A DNA stretch of 64,000 nucleotides, taken from the NCBI RefSeq assembly GCF_040115645.1, contig NW_027096024.1, forward strand, positions 558,001 to 622,000, written 5' to 3'. The position numbers and the translations under genes were made by a program. Below are positions 37,074 to 51,824 of this stretch, piece by piece. Under the pieces are notes generated by a model, which saw only the letters and a program-made list of their open reading frames with translations, ran no database searches and was not told the origin of the DNA. This stretch comes from Euwallacea fornicatus (taxonomy: Eukaryota > Arthropoda > Insecta > Coleoptera > Curculionidae). Position 1 is the first letter of the stretch. Every line of letters begins with the position of its first letter.

Positions 37074-40042
37074 TTTTTAAAATGACACAACACATCATGA
37101 TTGCATCTTGTTGAACTTCCAAGAAAAATAGTACATTATGTGCTCAAACACACAACTTTTGTGACTTTTCAAACTTTGAAGCTCGATAGCTTCGGCAAAT
37201 AAAGACCAAATTTGTTAAACAAAGTGTCAAATTAATCAGCTCGACGAGATCTTTAAAATGACACAGCACACCATGATTACATCTTGTTGAACTTCCAAGA
37301 AAAATAGTACTTTATGTGCTCAAACACACATATTTTGTGACTTTTCAAACTTTGAAGCTCGATAACTTTGGCAAATGTGGACCAAATTTGTTAACCAAAG
37401 TGTCAAATTAATCAGCTCGACGAGATCTTTAAAATGACACAACACATCATGATTGCATCTTGTTGAATTTCCAAGAAAAATAGTACATTATGTGCTCAAA
37501 CACACAACTTTTGTGACTTTTCAAACTTTGAAGCTCGATAGCTTCGGCAAATAAAGACCAAATTTGTTAAACAAAGTGTCAAATTAATCAGCTCGACGAG
37601 ATCTTTAAAATGACACAACACACCATGACTACATCTTGTTGAACTTCCAAGAAAAATAGTACTTTATGTGCTCAAACACACAACTTTTGTGACTTTTCAA
37701 ACTTTGAAGCTCGATAACTTTGGCAAATGTGGACCAAATTTGTTAACCAAAGTGTCAAATTAATCAGCTCGACTAGATTTTTAAAATGACACAACACATC
37801 ATGATTGCATCTTGTTGAACTTCCAAGAAAAATAGTACATTATGTGCTCAAACACACAACTTTTGTGACTTTTCAAACTTTGAAGCTCGATAGCTTCGGC
37901 AAATAAAGACCAAATTTGTTAAACAAAGTGTCAAATTAATCAGCTCGACGAGATCTTTAAAATGACACAACACACCATGATTACATCTTGTTGAACTTCC
38001 AAGAAAAATAGTACTTTATGTGCTCAAACACACATATTTTGTGACTTTTCAAACTTTGAAGCTCGATAACTTTGGCAAATGTGGACCAAATTTGTTAACC
38101 AAAGTGTCAAATTAATCAGCTCGACGAGATCTTTAAAATGACACAACACATCATGATTGCATCTTGTTGAACTTCCAAGAAAAATAGTACAATATGTGCT
38201 CAAACACACAACTTTTGTGACTTTTCAAACTTTGAAGCTCGATAGCTTCGGCAAATAAAGACCAAATTTGTTAAACAAAGTATCAAATTAATCAGCTCGA
38301 CGAGATCTTTAAAATGACACAACACACCATGATTACATCTTGTTGAACTTCCAAGAAAAATAGTACTTTATGTGCTCAAACACACATATTTTGTGACTTT
38401 TCAAACTTTGAAGCTCGATAACTTTGGCAAATGTGGACCAAATTTGTTAACCAAAGTGTCAAATTAATCAGCTCGACGAGATTTTGAATATGTCACAACA
38501 CATCATGATTGCATCTTGTTGAATTTCCAAAAAAAATAGTACTTTATGTGCTCAAACACACATATTTTGTGACTTTTCAAACTTTGAAGCTCGATAACTT
38601 TGGCAAATGTGGACCAAATTTGTTAACCAATGTGTCAAATTAATCAGCTCGACGAGATCTTTAAAATGACACAACACATCATGATTGCATCTTGTTGAAC
38701 TTCCAAGAAAAATAGTACATTATGTGCTCAAACACACAACTTTTGTGACTTTTCAAACTTTGAAGCTCGATAGCTTCGGCAAATAAAGACCAAATTTGCT
38801 AAACAAAGTATCAAATTAATCAGCTCGACGAGATCTTTAAAATGACACAACACACCATGATTACATCTTGTTGAACTTCCAAGAAAAATAGTACTTTATG
38901 TGCTCAAACACACATATTTTGTGACTTTTCAAACTTTGAAGCTCGATAACTTTGGCAAATGTGGACCAAATTTGTTAACCAAAGTGTCAAATTAATCAGC
39001 TCGACGAGATTTTGAATATGTCACAACACCTCATGATTGCATCTTGTTGAATTTCCAAGAAAAATAGTTCTTTATGTGCTCAAACACATAACTTTTGTGA
39101 CTTTTCCAATTTTGAAGCTCGATAACTTTGGCAAATGTGGACCAAATTTGTTAAACAAAGTGTCAAATTAATCAGCTCGACAAGGTTATGAAGATGACAT
39201 AACACACCATGATTACATCTTGTTGAACTTCCAAGAAAAATAGTACTTTATGTGCTCAAACACACATATTTTGTGACTTTTCAAACTTTGAAGCTCGATA
39301 ACTTTGGCAAATGTGGACCAAATTTGTTAACCAAAGTGTCAAATTAATCAGCTCGACGAGATCTTTAAAATGACACAACACACCATGATTCCATCTTGTT
39401 GAACTTCCAAGAAAAATAGTACTTTATGTGCTCAAACACACATATTTTGTGACTTTTCAAACTTTGAAGCTCGATAACTTTGGCAAATGTGGACCAAATT
39501 TGTTAACCAAAGTGTCAAATTAATCAGCTCGACGAGATTTTTAAAATGACACAACACATCATGATTGCATCTTGTTGAACTTCCAAGAAAAATAGTACAT
39601 TATGTGCTCAAACACACAACTTTTGTGACTTTTCAAACTTTGAAGCTCGATAGCTTCGGCAAATAAAGACCAAATTTGTTAAACAAAGTGTCAAATTAAT
39701 CAGCTCGACGAGATCTTTAAAATGACACAGCACACCATGATTACATCTTGTTGAACTTCCAAGAAAAATAGTACTTTATGTGCTCAAACACACATATTTT
39801 GTGACTTTTCAAACTTTGAAGCTCGATAACTTTGGCAAATGTGGACCAAATTTGTTAACCAAAGTGTCAAATTAATCAGCTCGACGAGATCTTTAAAATG
39901 ACACAACACATCATGATTGCATCTTGTTGAATTTCCAAGAAAAATAGTACATTATGTGCTCAAACACACAACTTTTGTGACTTTTCAAACTTTGAAGCTC
40001 GATAGCTTCGGCAAATAAAGACCAAATTTGTTAAACAAAGTG
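37074..40042. repeat. A/B-rich stretch with short internal duplications
   Basis: The stretch is satellite only, dominated by alternating type-A and type-B monomers. The rare ACACAGCACACC allele occurs at 37,261 and again at 39,725, marking a roughly 4-monomer match at +2,464 that ends near 37,628/40,092. About 38,535-39,152 also recurs at +5,456 (43,991-44,608), sharing TTAACCAATGTG and TTTGCTAAAC. A chimeric junction follows CCAAAAAAAA near 38,530, where type A follows instead of the usual type C. Confidence 0.7.
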
Positions 40043-42353
40043 TCAAATTAATCAGCTCGACGAGATCTTTAAAATGACACAACACACCATGATTACATCT
40101 TGTTGAACTTCCAAGAAAAATAGTACTTTATGTGCTCAAACACACATATTTTGTGACTTTTCAAACTCTGAAGCTCGATAACTTTGGCAAATGTGGACCA
40201 AATTTGTTACACAAAGTGTCAAAGTAATCACCTCAACGAGATTTTGAAGATGTCACAACACATCATGACTACATCTTGTTGAACTTCCAAGAAAAATAGT
40301 ACTTTATGTGCTCAAACACACAACTTTTGTGACTTTTCAAACTTTGAAGCTCGATAACTTTGGCAAATGTGGACCAAATTTGTTAACCAAAGTGTCAAAT
40401 TAATCAGCTCGACTAGATTTTTAAAATGACACAACACATCATGATTGCATCTTGTTGAACTTCCAAGAAAAATAGTACATTATGTGCTCAAACACACAAC
40501 TTTTGTGACTTTTCAAACTTTGAAGCTCGATAGCTTCGGCAAATAAAGACCAAATTTGTTAAACAAAGTGTCAAATTAATCAGCTCGACGAGATCTTTAA
40601 AATGACACAACACACCATGATTACATCTTGTTGAACTTCCAAGAAAAATAGTACTTTATGTGCTCAAACACACATATTTTGTGACTTTTCAAACTTTGAA
40701 GCTCGATAACTTTGGCAAATGTGGACCAAATTTGTTAACCAAAGTGTCAAATTAATCAGCTCGACGAGATCTTTAAAATGACACAACACATCATGATTGC
40801 ATCTTGTTGAACTTCCAAGAAAAATAGTACAATATGTGCTCAAACACACAACTTTTGTGACTTTTCAAACTTTGAAGCTCGATAGCTTCGGCAAATAAAG
40901 ACCAAATTTGTTAAACAAAGTATCAAATTAATCAGCTCGACGAGATCTTTAAAATGACACAACACACCATGATTACATCTTGTTGAACTTCCAAGAAAAA
41001 TAGTACTTTATGTGCTCAAACACACATATTTTGTGACATTTCAAACTTTGAAGCTCGATAACTTTGGCAAATGTGGACCAAATTTGTTAACCAAAGTGTC
41101 AAATTAATCAGATCGACGAGATTTTGAATATGTCACAACACATCATGATTGCATCTTGTTGAATTTCCAAAAAAAATAGTACTTTATGTGCTCAAACACA
41201 TAACTTTTGTGACTTTTCCAATTTTGAAGCTCGATAACTTTGGCAAATGTGGACCAAATTTGTTATCCAAAGTGTCAAATTAATCAGTTCGACGAGATCT
41301 TTAAAATGACACAACAATTCATGATTGCATCTTGTTGAATTTCCAAGGAAAATAGTACTTTATGTGCTCAAACACACAACTTTTGTGACTTTTCCAATTT
41401 TGAAGCTCGATAACTTTGGCAAATGTGGACCAAATTTGTTACACAAAGTGTCAAAGTAATCACCTCAACGAGATTTTGAAGATGTCACAACACATCATGA
41501 CTACATCTTGTTGAACTTCCAAGAAAAATAGTACTTTATGTGCTCAAACACACAACTTTTGTGACTTTTCAAACTTTGAAGCTCGATAGCTTCGGCAAAT
41601 GAAGACCAAATTTGTTAAACAAAGTGTCAAATTAATCAGCTCGACGAGATTTTTAAAATGACACAACACATCATGATTGCATCTTGTTGAATTTCCAAGA
41701 AAAGTAGTACTTTATGTGCTCAAACACACATATTTTGTGACTTTTACAACTTTGAAGCTCGATAGCTTCGGCAAATGAAGACCAAATTTGTTAGACAAAG
41801 TGTCAAATTAATCAGCTCGACGAGATTTTTAAAATGACACAACACATCATGATTGCATCTTGTTGAATTTCCAAGAAAAGTAGTACTTTATGTGCTCAAA
41901 CACACATATTTTGTGACTTTTCAAACTTTGAAGCTCGATAACTTTGGCAAATGTGGACCAAATTTGTTAAACAAAGTGTCAAAGTAATCACCTCAACGAG
42001 ATTTTGAAGATGTCACAACACATCATCATTGCATCTTGTTGAACTTCCAAGAAAAATAGTACATTATGTGCTCAAACACACAACTTTTGTGACTTTTCCA
42101 ATTTTGAAGCTCGATAACTTTGGCAAATGTGGACCAAATTTGTTAAACAAAGTGTCAAATTAATCAGCTCGACAAGGTTATGAAGATGACATAACACACC
42201 ATGATTACATCTTGTTGAACTTCCAAGAAAAATAGTACTTTATGTGCTCAAACACACATATTTTGTGACTTTTCAAACTTTGAAGCTCGATAACTTTGGC
42301 AAATGTGGACCAAATTTGTTAACCAAAGTGTCAAATTAATCAGCTCGACGAGA
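40043..42353. repeat. Distal copy of the 34,763-37,073 block
   Basis: Same monomer order as the proximal copy, with the private changes listed there. The section from about 40,440 to 41,776 is also repeated at +2,112 (42,552-43,888). That second match lacks the TGTGACATTTC, CAGATCGACG and CTTTTACAAC changes, so those arose after copying or were converted away. Confidence 0.8.
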
Positions 42354-45300
42354 TCTTTAAAATGACACAACACACCATGATTCCATCTTGTTGAACTTCC
42401 AAGAAAAATAGTACTTTATGTGCTCAAACACACATATTTTGTGACTTTTCAAACTTTGAAGCTCGATAACTTTGGCAAATGTGGACCAAATTTGTTAACC
42501 AAAGTGTCAAATTAATCAGCTCGACGAGATTTTGAATATGTCACAACACATCATGATTGCATCTTGTTGAACTTCCAAGAAAAATAGTACATTATGTGCT
42601 CAAACACACAACTTTTGTGACTTTTCAAACTTTGAAGCTCGATAGCTTCGGCAAATAAAGACCAAATTTGTTAAACAAAGTGTCAAATTAATCAGCTCGA
42701 CGAGATCTTTAAAATGACACAACACACCATGATTACATCTTGTTGAACTTCCAAGAAAAATAGTACTTTATGTGCTCAAACACACATATTTTGTGACTTT
42801 TCAAACTTTGAAGCTCGATAACTTTGGCAAATGTGGACCAAATTTGTTAACCAAAGTGTCAAATTAATCAGCTCGACGAGATCTTTAAAATGACACAACA
42901 CATCATGATTGCATCTTGTTGAACTTCCAAGAAAAATAGTACAATATGTGCTCAAACACACAACTTTTGTGACTTTTCAAACTTTGAAGCTCGATAGCTT
43001 CGGCAAATAAAGACCAAATTTGTTAAACAAAGTATCAAATTAATCAGCTCGACGAGATCTTTAAAATGACACAACACACCATGATTACATCTTGTTGAAC
43101 TTCCAAGAAAAATAGTACTTTATGTGCTCAAACACACATATTTTGTGACTTTTCAAACTTTGAAGCTCGATAACTTTGGCAAATGTGGACCAAATTTGTT
43201 AACCAAAGTGTCAAATTAATCAGCTCGACGAGATTTTGAATATGTCACAACACATCATGATTGCATCTTGTTGAATTTCCAAAAAAAATAGTACTTTATG
43301 TGCTCAAACACATAACTTTTGTGACTTTTCCAATTTTGAAGCTCGATAACTTTGGCAAATGTGGACCAAATTTGTTATCCAAAGTGTCAAATTAATCAGT
43401 TCGACGAGATCTTTAAAATGACACAACAATTCATGATTGCATCTTGTTGAATTTCCAAGGAAAATAGTACTTTATGTGCTCAAACACACAACTTTTGTGA
43501 CTTTTCCAATTTTGAAGCTCGATAACTTTGGCAAATGTGGACCAAATTTGTTACACAAAGTGTCAAAGTAATCACCTCAACGAGATTTTGAAGATGTCAC
43601 AACACATCATGACTACATCTTGTTGAACTTCCAAGAAAAATAGTACTTTATGTGCTCAAACACACAACTTTTGTGACTTTTCAAATTTTGAAGCTCGATA
43701 GCTTCGGCAAATGAAGACCAAATTTGTTAAACAAAGTGTCAAATTAATCAGCTCGACGAGATTTTTAAAATGACACAACACATCATGATTGCATCTTGTT
43801 GAATTTCCAAGAAAAGTAGTACTTTATGTGCTCAAACACACATATTTTGTGACTTTTCAAACTTTGAAGCTCGATAGCTTCGGCAAATAAAGACCAAATT
43901 TGTTAAACAAAGTGTCAAATTAATCAGCTCGACGAGATCTTTAAAATGACACAACACACCATGATTACATCTTGTTGAACTTCCAAGAAAAATAGTACTT
44001 TATGTGCTCAAACACACATATTTTGTGACTTTTCAAACTTTGAAGCTCGATAACTTTGGCAAATGTGGACCAAATTTGTTAACCAATGTGTCAAATTAAT
44101 CAGCTCGACGAGATCTTTAAAATGACACAACACATCATGATTGCATCTTGTTGAACTTCCAAGAAAAATAGTACATTATGTGCTCAAACACACAACTTTT
44201 GTGACTTTTCAAACTTTGAAGCTCGATAGCTTCGGCAAATAAAGACCAAATTTGCTAAACAAAGTATCAAATTAATCAGCTCGACGAGATCTTTAAAATG
44301 ACACAACACACCATGATTACATCTTGTTGAACTTCCAAGAAAAATAGTACTTTATGTGCTCAAACACACATATTTTGTGACTTTTCAAACTTTGAAGCTC
44401 GATAACTTTGGCAAATGTGGACCAAATTTGTTAACCAAAGTGTCAAATTAATCAGCTCGACGAGATTTTGAATATGTCACAACACCTCATGATTGCATCT
44501 TGTTGAATTTCCAAGAAAAATAGTTCTTTATGTGCTCAAACACATAACTTTTGTGACTTTTCCAATTTTGAAGCTCGATAACTTTGGCAAATGTGGACCA
44601 AATTTGTTATCCAAAGTGTCAAATTAATCAGCTCGACGAGATTTTGAATATGTCACAACACCTCATGATTGCATCTTGTTGAATTTCCAAGAAAAATAGT
44701 TCGTTATGTGCTCAAACACATAACTTTTGTGACTTTTCCAATTTTGAAGCTCGATAACTTTGGCAAATGTGGACCAAATTTGTTAACCAAAGTGTCAAAT
44801 TAATCAGCTCGACGATATATTTAAAATGACACAACACACCATGATTACATCTTGTTGAACTTCCAAGAAAAATAGTACTTTATGTGCTCAAACACACAAC
44901 TTTTGTGACTTTTCAAACTTTGAAGCTCGATAGCTTCGGCAAATGAAGACCAAATTTGTTAAACAAAGTGTCAAATTAATCAGCTCGACGAGATTTTTAA
45001 AATGACACAACACATCATGATTGCATCTTGTTGAATTTCCAAGAAAAGTAGTACTTTATGTGCTCAAACACACATATTTTGTGACTTTTCAAACTTTGAA
45101 GCTCGATAGCTTCGGCAAATGAAGACCAAATTTGTTAGACAAAGTGTCAAATTAATCAGCTCGACGAGATTTTTAAAATGACACAACACATCATGATTGC
45201 ATCTTGTTGAATTTCCAAGAAAAGTAGTACTTTATGTGCTCAAACACACATATTTTGTGACTTTTCAAACTTTGAAGCTCGATAACTTTGGCAAATGTGG

Positions 45301-46721
45301 ACCAAATTTGTTAAACAAAGTGTCAAAGTAATCACCTCAACGAGATTTTGAAGATGTCACAACACATCATCATTGCATCTTGTTGAACTTCCAAGAAAAA
45401 TAGTACATTATGTGCTCAAACACACAACTTTTGTGACTTTTCCAATTTTGAAGCTCGATAACTTTGGCAAATGTGGACCAAATTTGTTAAACAAAGTGTC
45501 AAATTAATCAGCTCGACAAGGTTATGAAGATGACATAACACACCATGATTACATCTTGTTGAACTTCCAAGAAAAATAGTACTTTATGTGCTCAAACACA
45601 CATATTTTGTGACTTTTCAAACTTTGAAGCTCGATAACTTTGGCAAATGTGGACCAAATTTGTTAACCAAAGTGTCAAATTAATCAGCTCGACGAGATCT
45701 TTAAAATGACACAACACACCATGATTCCATCTTGTTGAACTTCCAAGAAAAATAGTACTTTATGTGCTCAAACACACATATTTTGTGACTTTTCAAACTT
45801 TGAAGCTCGATAACTTTGGCAAATGTGGACCAAATTTGTTAACCAAAGTGTCAAATTAATCAGCTCGACGAGATTTTTAAAATGACACAACACATCATGA
45901 TTGCATCTTGTTGAACTTCCAAGAAAAATAGTACATTATGTGCTCAAACACACAACTTTTGTGACTTTTCAAACTTTGATGCTCGATAGCTTCGGCAAAT
46001 AAAGACCAAATTTGTTAAACAAAGTGTCAAATTAATCAGCTCGACGAGATCTTTAAAATGACACAGCACACCATGATTACATCTTGTTGAACTTCCAAGA
46101 AAAATAGTACTTTATGTGCTCAAACACACATATTTTGTGACTTTTCAAACTTTGAAGCTCGATAACTTTGGCAAATGTGGACCAAATTTGTTAACCAAAG
46201 TGTCAAATTAATCAGCTCGACGAGATCTTTAAAATGACACAACACATCATGATTGCATCTTGTTGAATTTCCAAGAAAAATAGTACATTATGTGCTCAAA
46301 CACACAACTTTTGTGACTTTTCAAACTTTGAAGCTCGATAGCTTCGGCAAATAAAGACCAAATTTGTTAAACAAAGTGTCAAATTAATCAGCTCGACGAG
46401 ATCTTTAAAATGACACAACACACCATGATTACATCTTGTTGAACTTCCAAGAAAAATAGTACTTTATGTGCTCAAACACACATATTTTGTGACTTTTCAA
46501 ACTTTGAAGCTCGATAACTTTGGCAAATGTGGACCAAATTTGTTAACCAAAGTGTCAAATTAATCAGCTCGACGAGATCTTTAAAATGACACAACACATC
46601 ATGATTGCATCTTGTTGAACTTCCAAGAAAAATAGTACATTATGTGCTCAAACACACAACTTTTGTGACTTTTCAAACTTTGAAGCTCGATAGCTTCGGC
46701 AAATAAAGACCAAATTTGTTA
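42354..46721. repeat. Overlapping duplications ahead of the 29-monomer units
   Basis: About 42,552-43,888 repeats 40,440-41,776 (+2,112). About 43,283-45,313 recurs at +4,927 (48,210-50,240) and again near 57,536-59,566, sharing TTAACCAATGTG, TTTGCTAAAC and the pair AGTTCTTTATG / AGTTCGTTATG. Private differences are CAAATTTTG near 43,685 and GATATATTTAAAATG near 44,815 (GATATC in the other copies). From about 45,314 the order ends in an A/B alternation. No gene is present. Confidence 0.75.
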
Positions 46722-46989
46722 AACAAAGTGTCAAATTAATCAGCTCGACGAGATCTTTAAAATGACACAACACACCATGATTACATCTTGTTGAACTTCC
46801 AAGAAAAATAGTACTTTATGTGCTCAAACACACATATTTTGTGACTTTTCAAACTTTGAAGCTCGATAACTTTGGCAAATGTGGACCAAATTTGTTAACC
46901 AAAGTGTCAAATTAATCAGCTCGACGAGATTTTGAATATGTCACAACACATCATGATTGCATCTTGTTGAATTTCCAAGAAAAATAGTA
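46110..46989 (+). repeat. Clear A-B-A-B-A alternation (352-bp dimer)
   Basis: Five successive monomers alternate: type A (CACATATTTT, TAACTTTGG, TTAACC, then CATCATGATTGCA), type B (CATTATG, CACAACTTTT, TAGCTTCGG, AAATAAAG, TTAAAC, then CACCATGATTACA), A, B, A, followed by type C. The same alternation is common from about 15 to 47 kb and suggests an older 352-bp dimeric repeat beneath the later large-block duplications. Confidence 0.75.
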
Positions 46990-49900
46990 CTTTATGTGCT
47001 CAAACACATAACTTTTGTGACTTTTCCAATTTTGAAGCTCGATAACTTTGGCAAATGTGGACCAAATTTGTTATCCAAAGTGTCAAATTAATCAGTTCGA
47101 CGAGATCTTTAAAATGACACAACAATTCATGATTGCATCTTGTTGAATTTCCAAGAAAAATAGTACTTTATGTGCTCAAACACACAACTTTTGTGACTTT
47201 TCCAATTTTGAAGCTCGATTACTTTGGCAAATGTGGACCAAATTTGTTAACCAAAGTGTCAAATTAATCAGCTCGACGAGATCTTTAAAATGACACAACA
47301 ATTCATGATTGCATCTTGTTGAATTTCCAAGAAAAATAGTACTTTATGTGCTCAAACACACATATTTTGTGACTTTTCAAACTTTGAAGCTCGATAACTT
47401 TGGCAAATGTGGACCAAATTTGTTAACCAAAGTGTCAAATTAATCAGCTCGACGAGATTTTTAAAATGACACAACACATCATGATTGCATCTTGTTGAAC
47501 TTCCAAGAAAAATAGTACATTATGTGCTCAAACACACAACTTTTGTGACTTTTCAAACTTTGAAGCTCGATAGCTTCGGCAAATAAAGACCAAATTTGTT
47601 AAACAAAGTGTCAAATTAATCAGCTCGACGAGATCTTTAAAATGACACAACACACCATGATTACATCTTGTTGAACTTCCAAGAAAAATAGTACTTTATG
47701 TGCTCAAACACACATATTTTGTGACTTTTCAAACTTTGAAGCTCGATAACTTTGGCAAATGTGGACCAAATTTGTTAACCAAAGTGTCAAATTAATCAGC
47801 TCGACGAGATTTTGAATATGTCACAACACATCATGATTGCATCTTGTTGAATTTCCAAGAAAAATAGTACTTTATGTGCTCAAACACATAACTTTTGTGA
47901 CTTTTCCAATTTTGAAGCTCGATAACTTTGGCAAATGTGGACCAAATTTGTTATCCAAAGTGTCAAATTAATCAGTTCGACGAGATCTTTAAAATGACAC
48001 AACAATTCATGATTGCATCTTGTTGAATTTCCAAGAAAAATAGTACTTTATGTGCTCAAACACACAACTTTTGTGACTTTTCCAATTTTGAAGCTCGATT
48101 ACTTGGCAAATGTGGACCAAATTTGTTAACCAAAGTGTCAAATTCATCAGCTCGACGAGATTTTGAATATGTCACAACACATCATGATTGCATCTTGTTG
48201 AATTTCCAAGAAAAATAGTACTTTATGTGCTCAAACACATAACTTTTGTGACTTTTCCAATTTTGAAGCTCGATAACTTTGGCAAATGTGGACCAAATTT
48301 GTTATCCAAAGTGTCAAATTAATCAGTTCGACGAGATCTTTAAAATGACACAACAATTCATGATTGCATCTTGTTGAATTTCCAAGGAAAATAGTACTTT
48401 ATGTGCTCAAACACACAACTTTTGTGACTTTTCCAATTTTGAAGCTCGATAACTTTGGCAAATGTGGACCAAATTTGTTACACAAAGTGTCAAAGTAATC
48501 ACCTCAACGAGATTTTGAAGATGTCACAACACATCATGACTACATCTTGTTGAACTTCCAAGAAAAATAGTACTTTATGTGCTCAAACACACAACTTTTG
48601 TGACTTTTCAAACTTTGAAGCTCGATAGCTTCGGCAAATGAAGACCAAATTTGTTAAACAAAGTGTCAAATTAATCAGCTCGACGAGATTTTTAAAATGA
48701 CACAACACATCATGATTGCATCTTGTTGAATTTCCAAGAAAAGTAGTACTTTATGTGCTCAAACACACATATTTTGTGACTTTTCAAACTTTGAAGCTCG
48801 ATAGCTTCGGCAAATAAAGACCAAATTTGTTAAACAAAGTGTCAAATTAATCAGCTCGACGAGATCTTTAAAATGACACAACACACCATGATTACATCTT
48901 GTTGAACTTCCAAGAAAAATAGTACTTTATGTGCTCAAACACACATATTTTGTGACTTTTCAAACTTTGAAGCTCGATAACTTTGGCAAATGTGGACCAA
49001 ATTTGTTAACCAATGTGTCAAATTAATCAGCTCGACGAGATCTTTAAAATGACACAACACATCATGATTGCATCTTGTTGAACTTCCAAGAAAAATAGTA
49101 CATTATGTGCTCAAACACACAACTTTTGTGACTTTTCAAACTTTGAAGCTCGATAGCTTCGGCAAATAAAGACCAAATTTGCTAAACAAAGTATCAAATT
49201 AATCAGCTCGACGAGATCTTTAAAATGACACAACACACCATGATTACATCTTGTTGAACTTCCAAGAAAAATAGTACTTTATGTGCTCAAACACACATAT
49301 TTTGTGACTTTTCAAACTTTGAAGCTCGATAACTTTGGCAAATGTGGACCAAATTTGTTAACCAAAGTGTCAAATTAATCAGCTCGACGAGATTTTGAAT
49401 ATGTCACAACACCTCATGATTGCATCTTGTTGAATTTCCAAGAAAAATAGTTCTTTATGTGCTCAAACACATAACTTTTGTGACTTTTCCAATTTTGAAG
49501 CTCGATAACTTTGGCAAATGTGGACCAAATTTGTTATCCAAAGTGTCAAATTAATCAGCTCGACGAGATTTTGAATATGTCACAACACCTCATGATTGCA
49601 TCTTGTTGAATTTCCAAGAAAAATAGTTCGTTATGTGCTCAAACACATAACTTTTGTGACTTTTCCAATTTTGAAGCTCGATAACTTTGGCAAATGTGGA
49701 CCAAATTTGTTAACCAAAGTGTCAAATTAATCAGCTCGACGATATCTTTAAAATGACACAACACACCATGATTACATCTTGTTGAACTTCCAAGAAAAAT
49801 AGTACTTTATGTGCTCAAACACACAACTTTTGTGACTTTTCAAACTTTGAAGCTCGATAGCTTCGGCAAATGAAGACCAAATTTGTTAAACAAAGTGTCA

Positions 49901-51824
49901 AATTAATCAGCTCGACGAGATTTTTAAAATGACACAACACATCATGATTGCATCTTGTTGAATTTCCAAGAAAAGTAGTACTTTATGTGCTCAAACACAC
50001 ATATTTTGTGACTTTTCAAACTTTGAAGCTCGATAGCTTCGGCAAATGAAGACCAAATTTGTTAGACAAAGTGTCAAATTAATCAGCTCGACGAGATTTT
50101 TAAAATGACACAACACATCATGATTGCATCTTGTTGAATTTCCAAGAAAAGTAGTACTTTATGTGCTCAAACACACATATTTTGTGACTTTTCAAACTTT
50201 GAAGCTCGATAACTTTGGCAAATGTGGACCAAATTTGTTAACCAAAGTGTCAAATTAATCAGCTCGACGAGATCTTTAAAATGACACAACACATCATGAT
50301 TGCATCTTGTTGAACTTCCAAGAAAAATAGTACAATATGTGCTCAAACACACAACTTTTGTGACTTTTCAAACTTTGAAGCTCGATAACTTTGGCAAATG
50401 TGGACCAAATTTGTTAACCAAAGTGTCAAATTAATCAGCTCGACTAGATTTTTAAAATGACACAACACATCATGATTGCATCTTGTTGAACTTCCAAGAA
50501 AAATAGTACATTATGTGCTCAAACACACAACTTTTGTGACTTTTCAAACTTTGAAGCTCGATAGCTTCGGCAAATAAAGACCAAATTTGTTAAACAAAGT
50601 GTCAAATTAATCAGCTCGACGAGATCTTTAAAATGACACAACACACCATGATTACATCTTGTTGAACTTCCAAGAAAAATAGTACTTTATGTGCTCAAAC
50701 ACACATATTTTGTGACTTTTCAAACTTTGAAGCTCGATAACTTTGGCAAATGTGGACCAAATTTGTTAACCAAAGTGTCAAATTAATCAGCTCGACGAGA
50801 TCTTTAAAATGACACAACACATCATGATTGCATCTTGTTGAACTTCCAAGAAAAATAGTACAATATGTGCTCAAACACACAACTTTTGTGACTTTTCAAA
50901 CTTTGAAGCTCGATAGCTTCGGCAAATAAAGACCAAATTTGTTAAACAAAGTATCAAATTAATCAGCTCGACGAGATCTTTAAAATGACACAACACACCA
51001 TGATTACATCTTGTTGAACTTCCAAGAAAAATAGTACTTTATGTGCTCAAACACACATATTTTGTGACTTTTCAAACTTTGAAGCTCGATAACTTTGGCA
51101 AATGTGGACCAAATTTGTTAACCAAAGTGTCAAATTAATCAGCTCGACGAGATTTTGAATATGTCACAACACATCATGATTGCATCTTGTTGAATTTCCA
51201 AAAAAAATAGTACTTTATGTGCTCAAACACATAACTTTTGTGACTTTTCCAATTTTGAAGCTCGATAACTTTGGCAAATGTGGACCAAATTTGTTATCCA
51301 AAGTGTCAAATTAATCAGTTCGACGAGATCTTTAAAATGACACAACAATTCATGATTGCATCTTGTTGAATTTCCAAGGAAAATAGTACTTTATGTGCTC
51401 AAACACACAACTTTTGTGACTTTTCCAATTTTGAAGCTCGATAACTTTGGCAAATGTGGACCAAATTTGTTACACAAAGTGTCAAAGTAATCACCTCAAC
51501 GAGATATTGAAGATGTCACAACACATCATGACTACATCTTGTTGAACTTCCAAGAAAAATAGTACTTTATGTGCTCAAACACACAACTTTTGTGACTTTT
51601 CAAACTTTGAAGCTCGATAGCTTCGGCAAATGAAGACCAAATTTGTTAAACAAAGTGTCAAATTAATCAGCTCGACGAGATTTTTAAAATGACACAACAC
51701 ATCATGATTGCATCTTGTTGAATTTCCAAGAAAAGTAGTACTTTATGTGCTCAAACACACATATTTTGTGACTTTTCAAACTTTGAAGCTCGATAGCTTC
51801 GGCAAATGAAGACCAAATTTGTTA
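46722..51824. repeat. 29-monomer (5,103-bp) unit, copy 1
   Basis: This is the full form of a unit that follows itself in tandem. Landmarks in order are two type-C/type-F pairs with GATTACTTTGG then the GATTACTTGG deletion (48,101), TTAACCAATGTG (49,014), TTTGCTAAAC (near 49,181), AGTTCGTTATG (near 49,626), GATATCTTTA (near 49,740), TACAATATG (50,332 and 50,860), CCAAAAAAAA (near 51,199), a type-E monomer with GAGATATTGAAG (51,501) and TTAGACAAAG closing it. The whole block plus 33 bp recurs at +9,326. Confidence 0.85.
48046..48220 (+). repeat. 175-bp type-F monomer with GATTACTTGG deletion (copy 1)
   Basis: GATTACTTTGG has lost one T. The same shortened monomer with a nearby AATTCATCAG allele occurs twice more, at 53,149 and 57,372, always at the same place in the repeated unit. 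One mutation followed by two rounds of block duplication explains this best. Confidence 0.9.
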
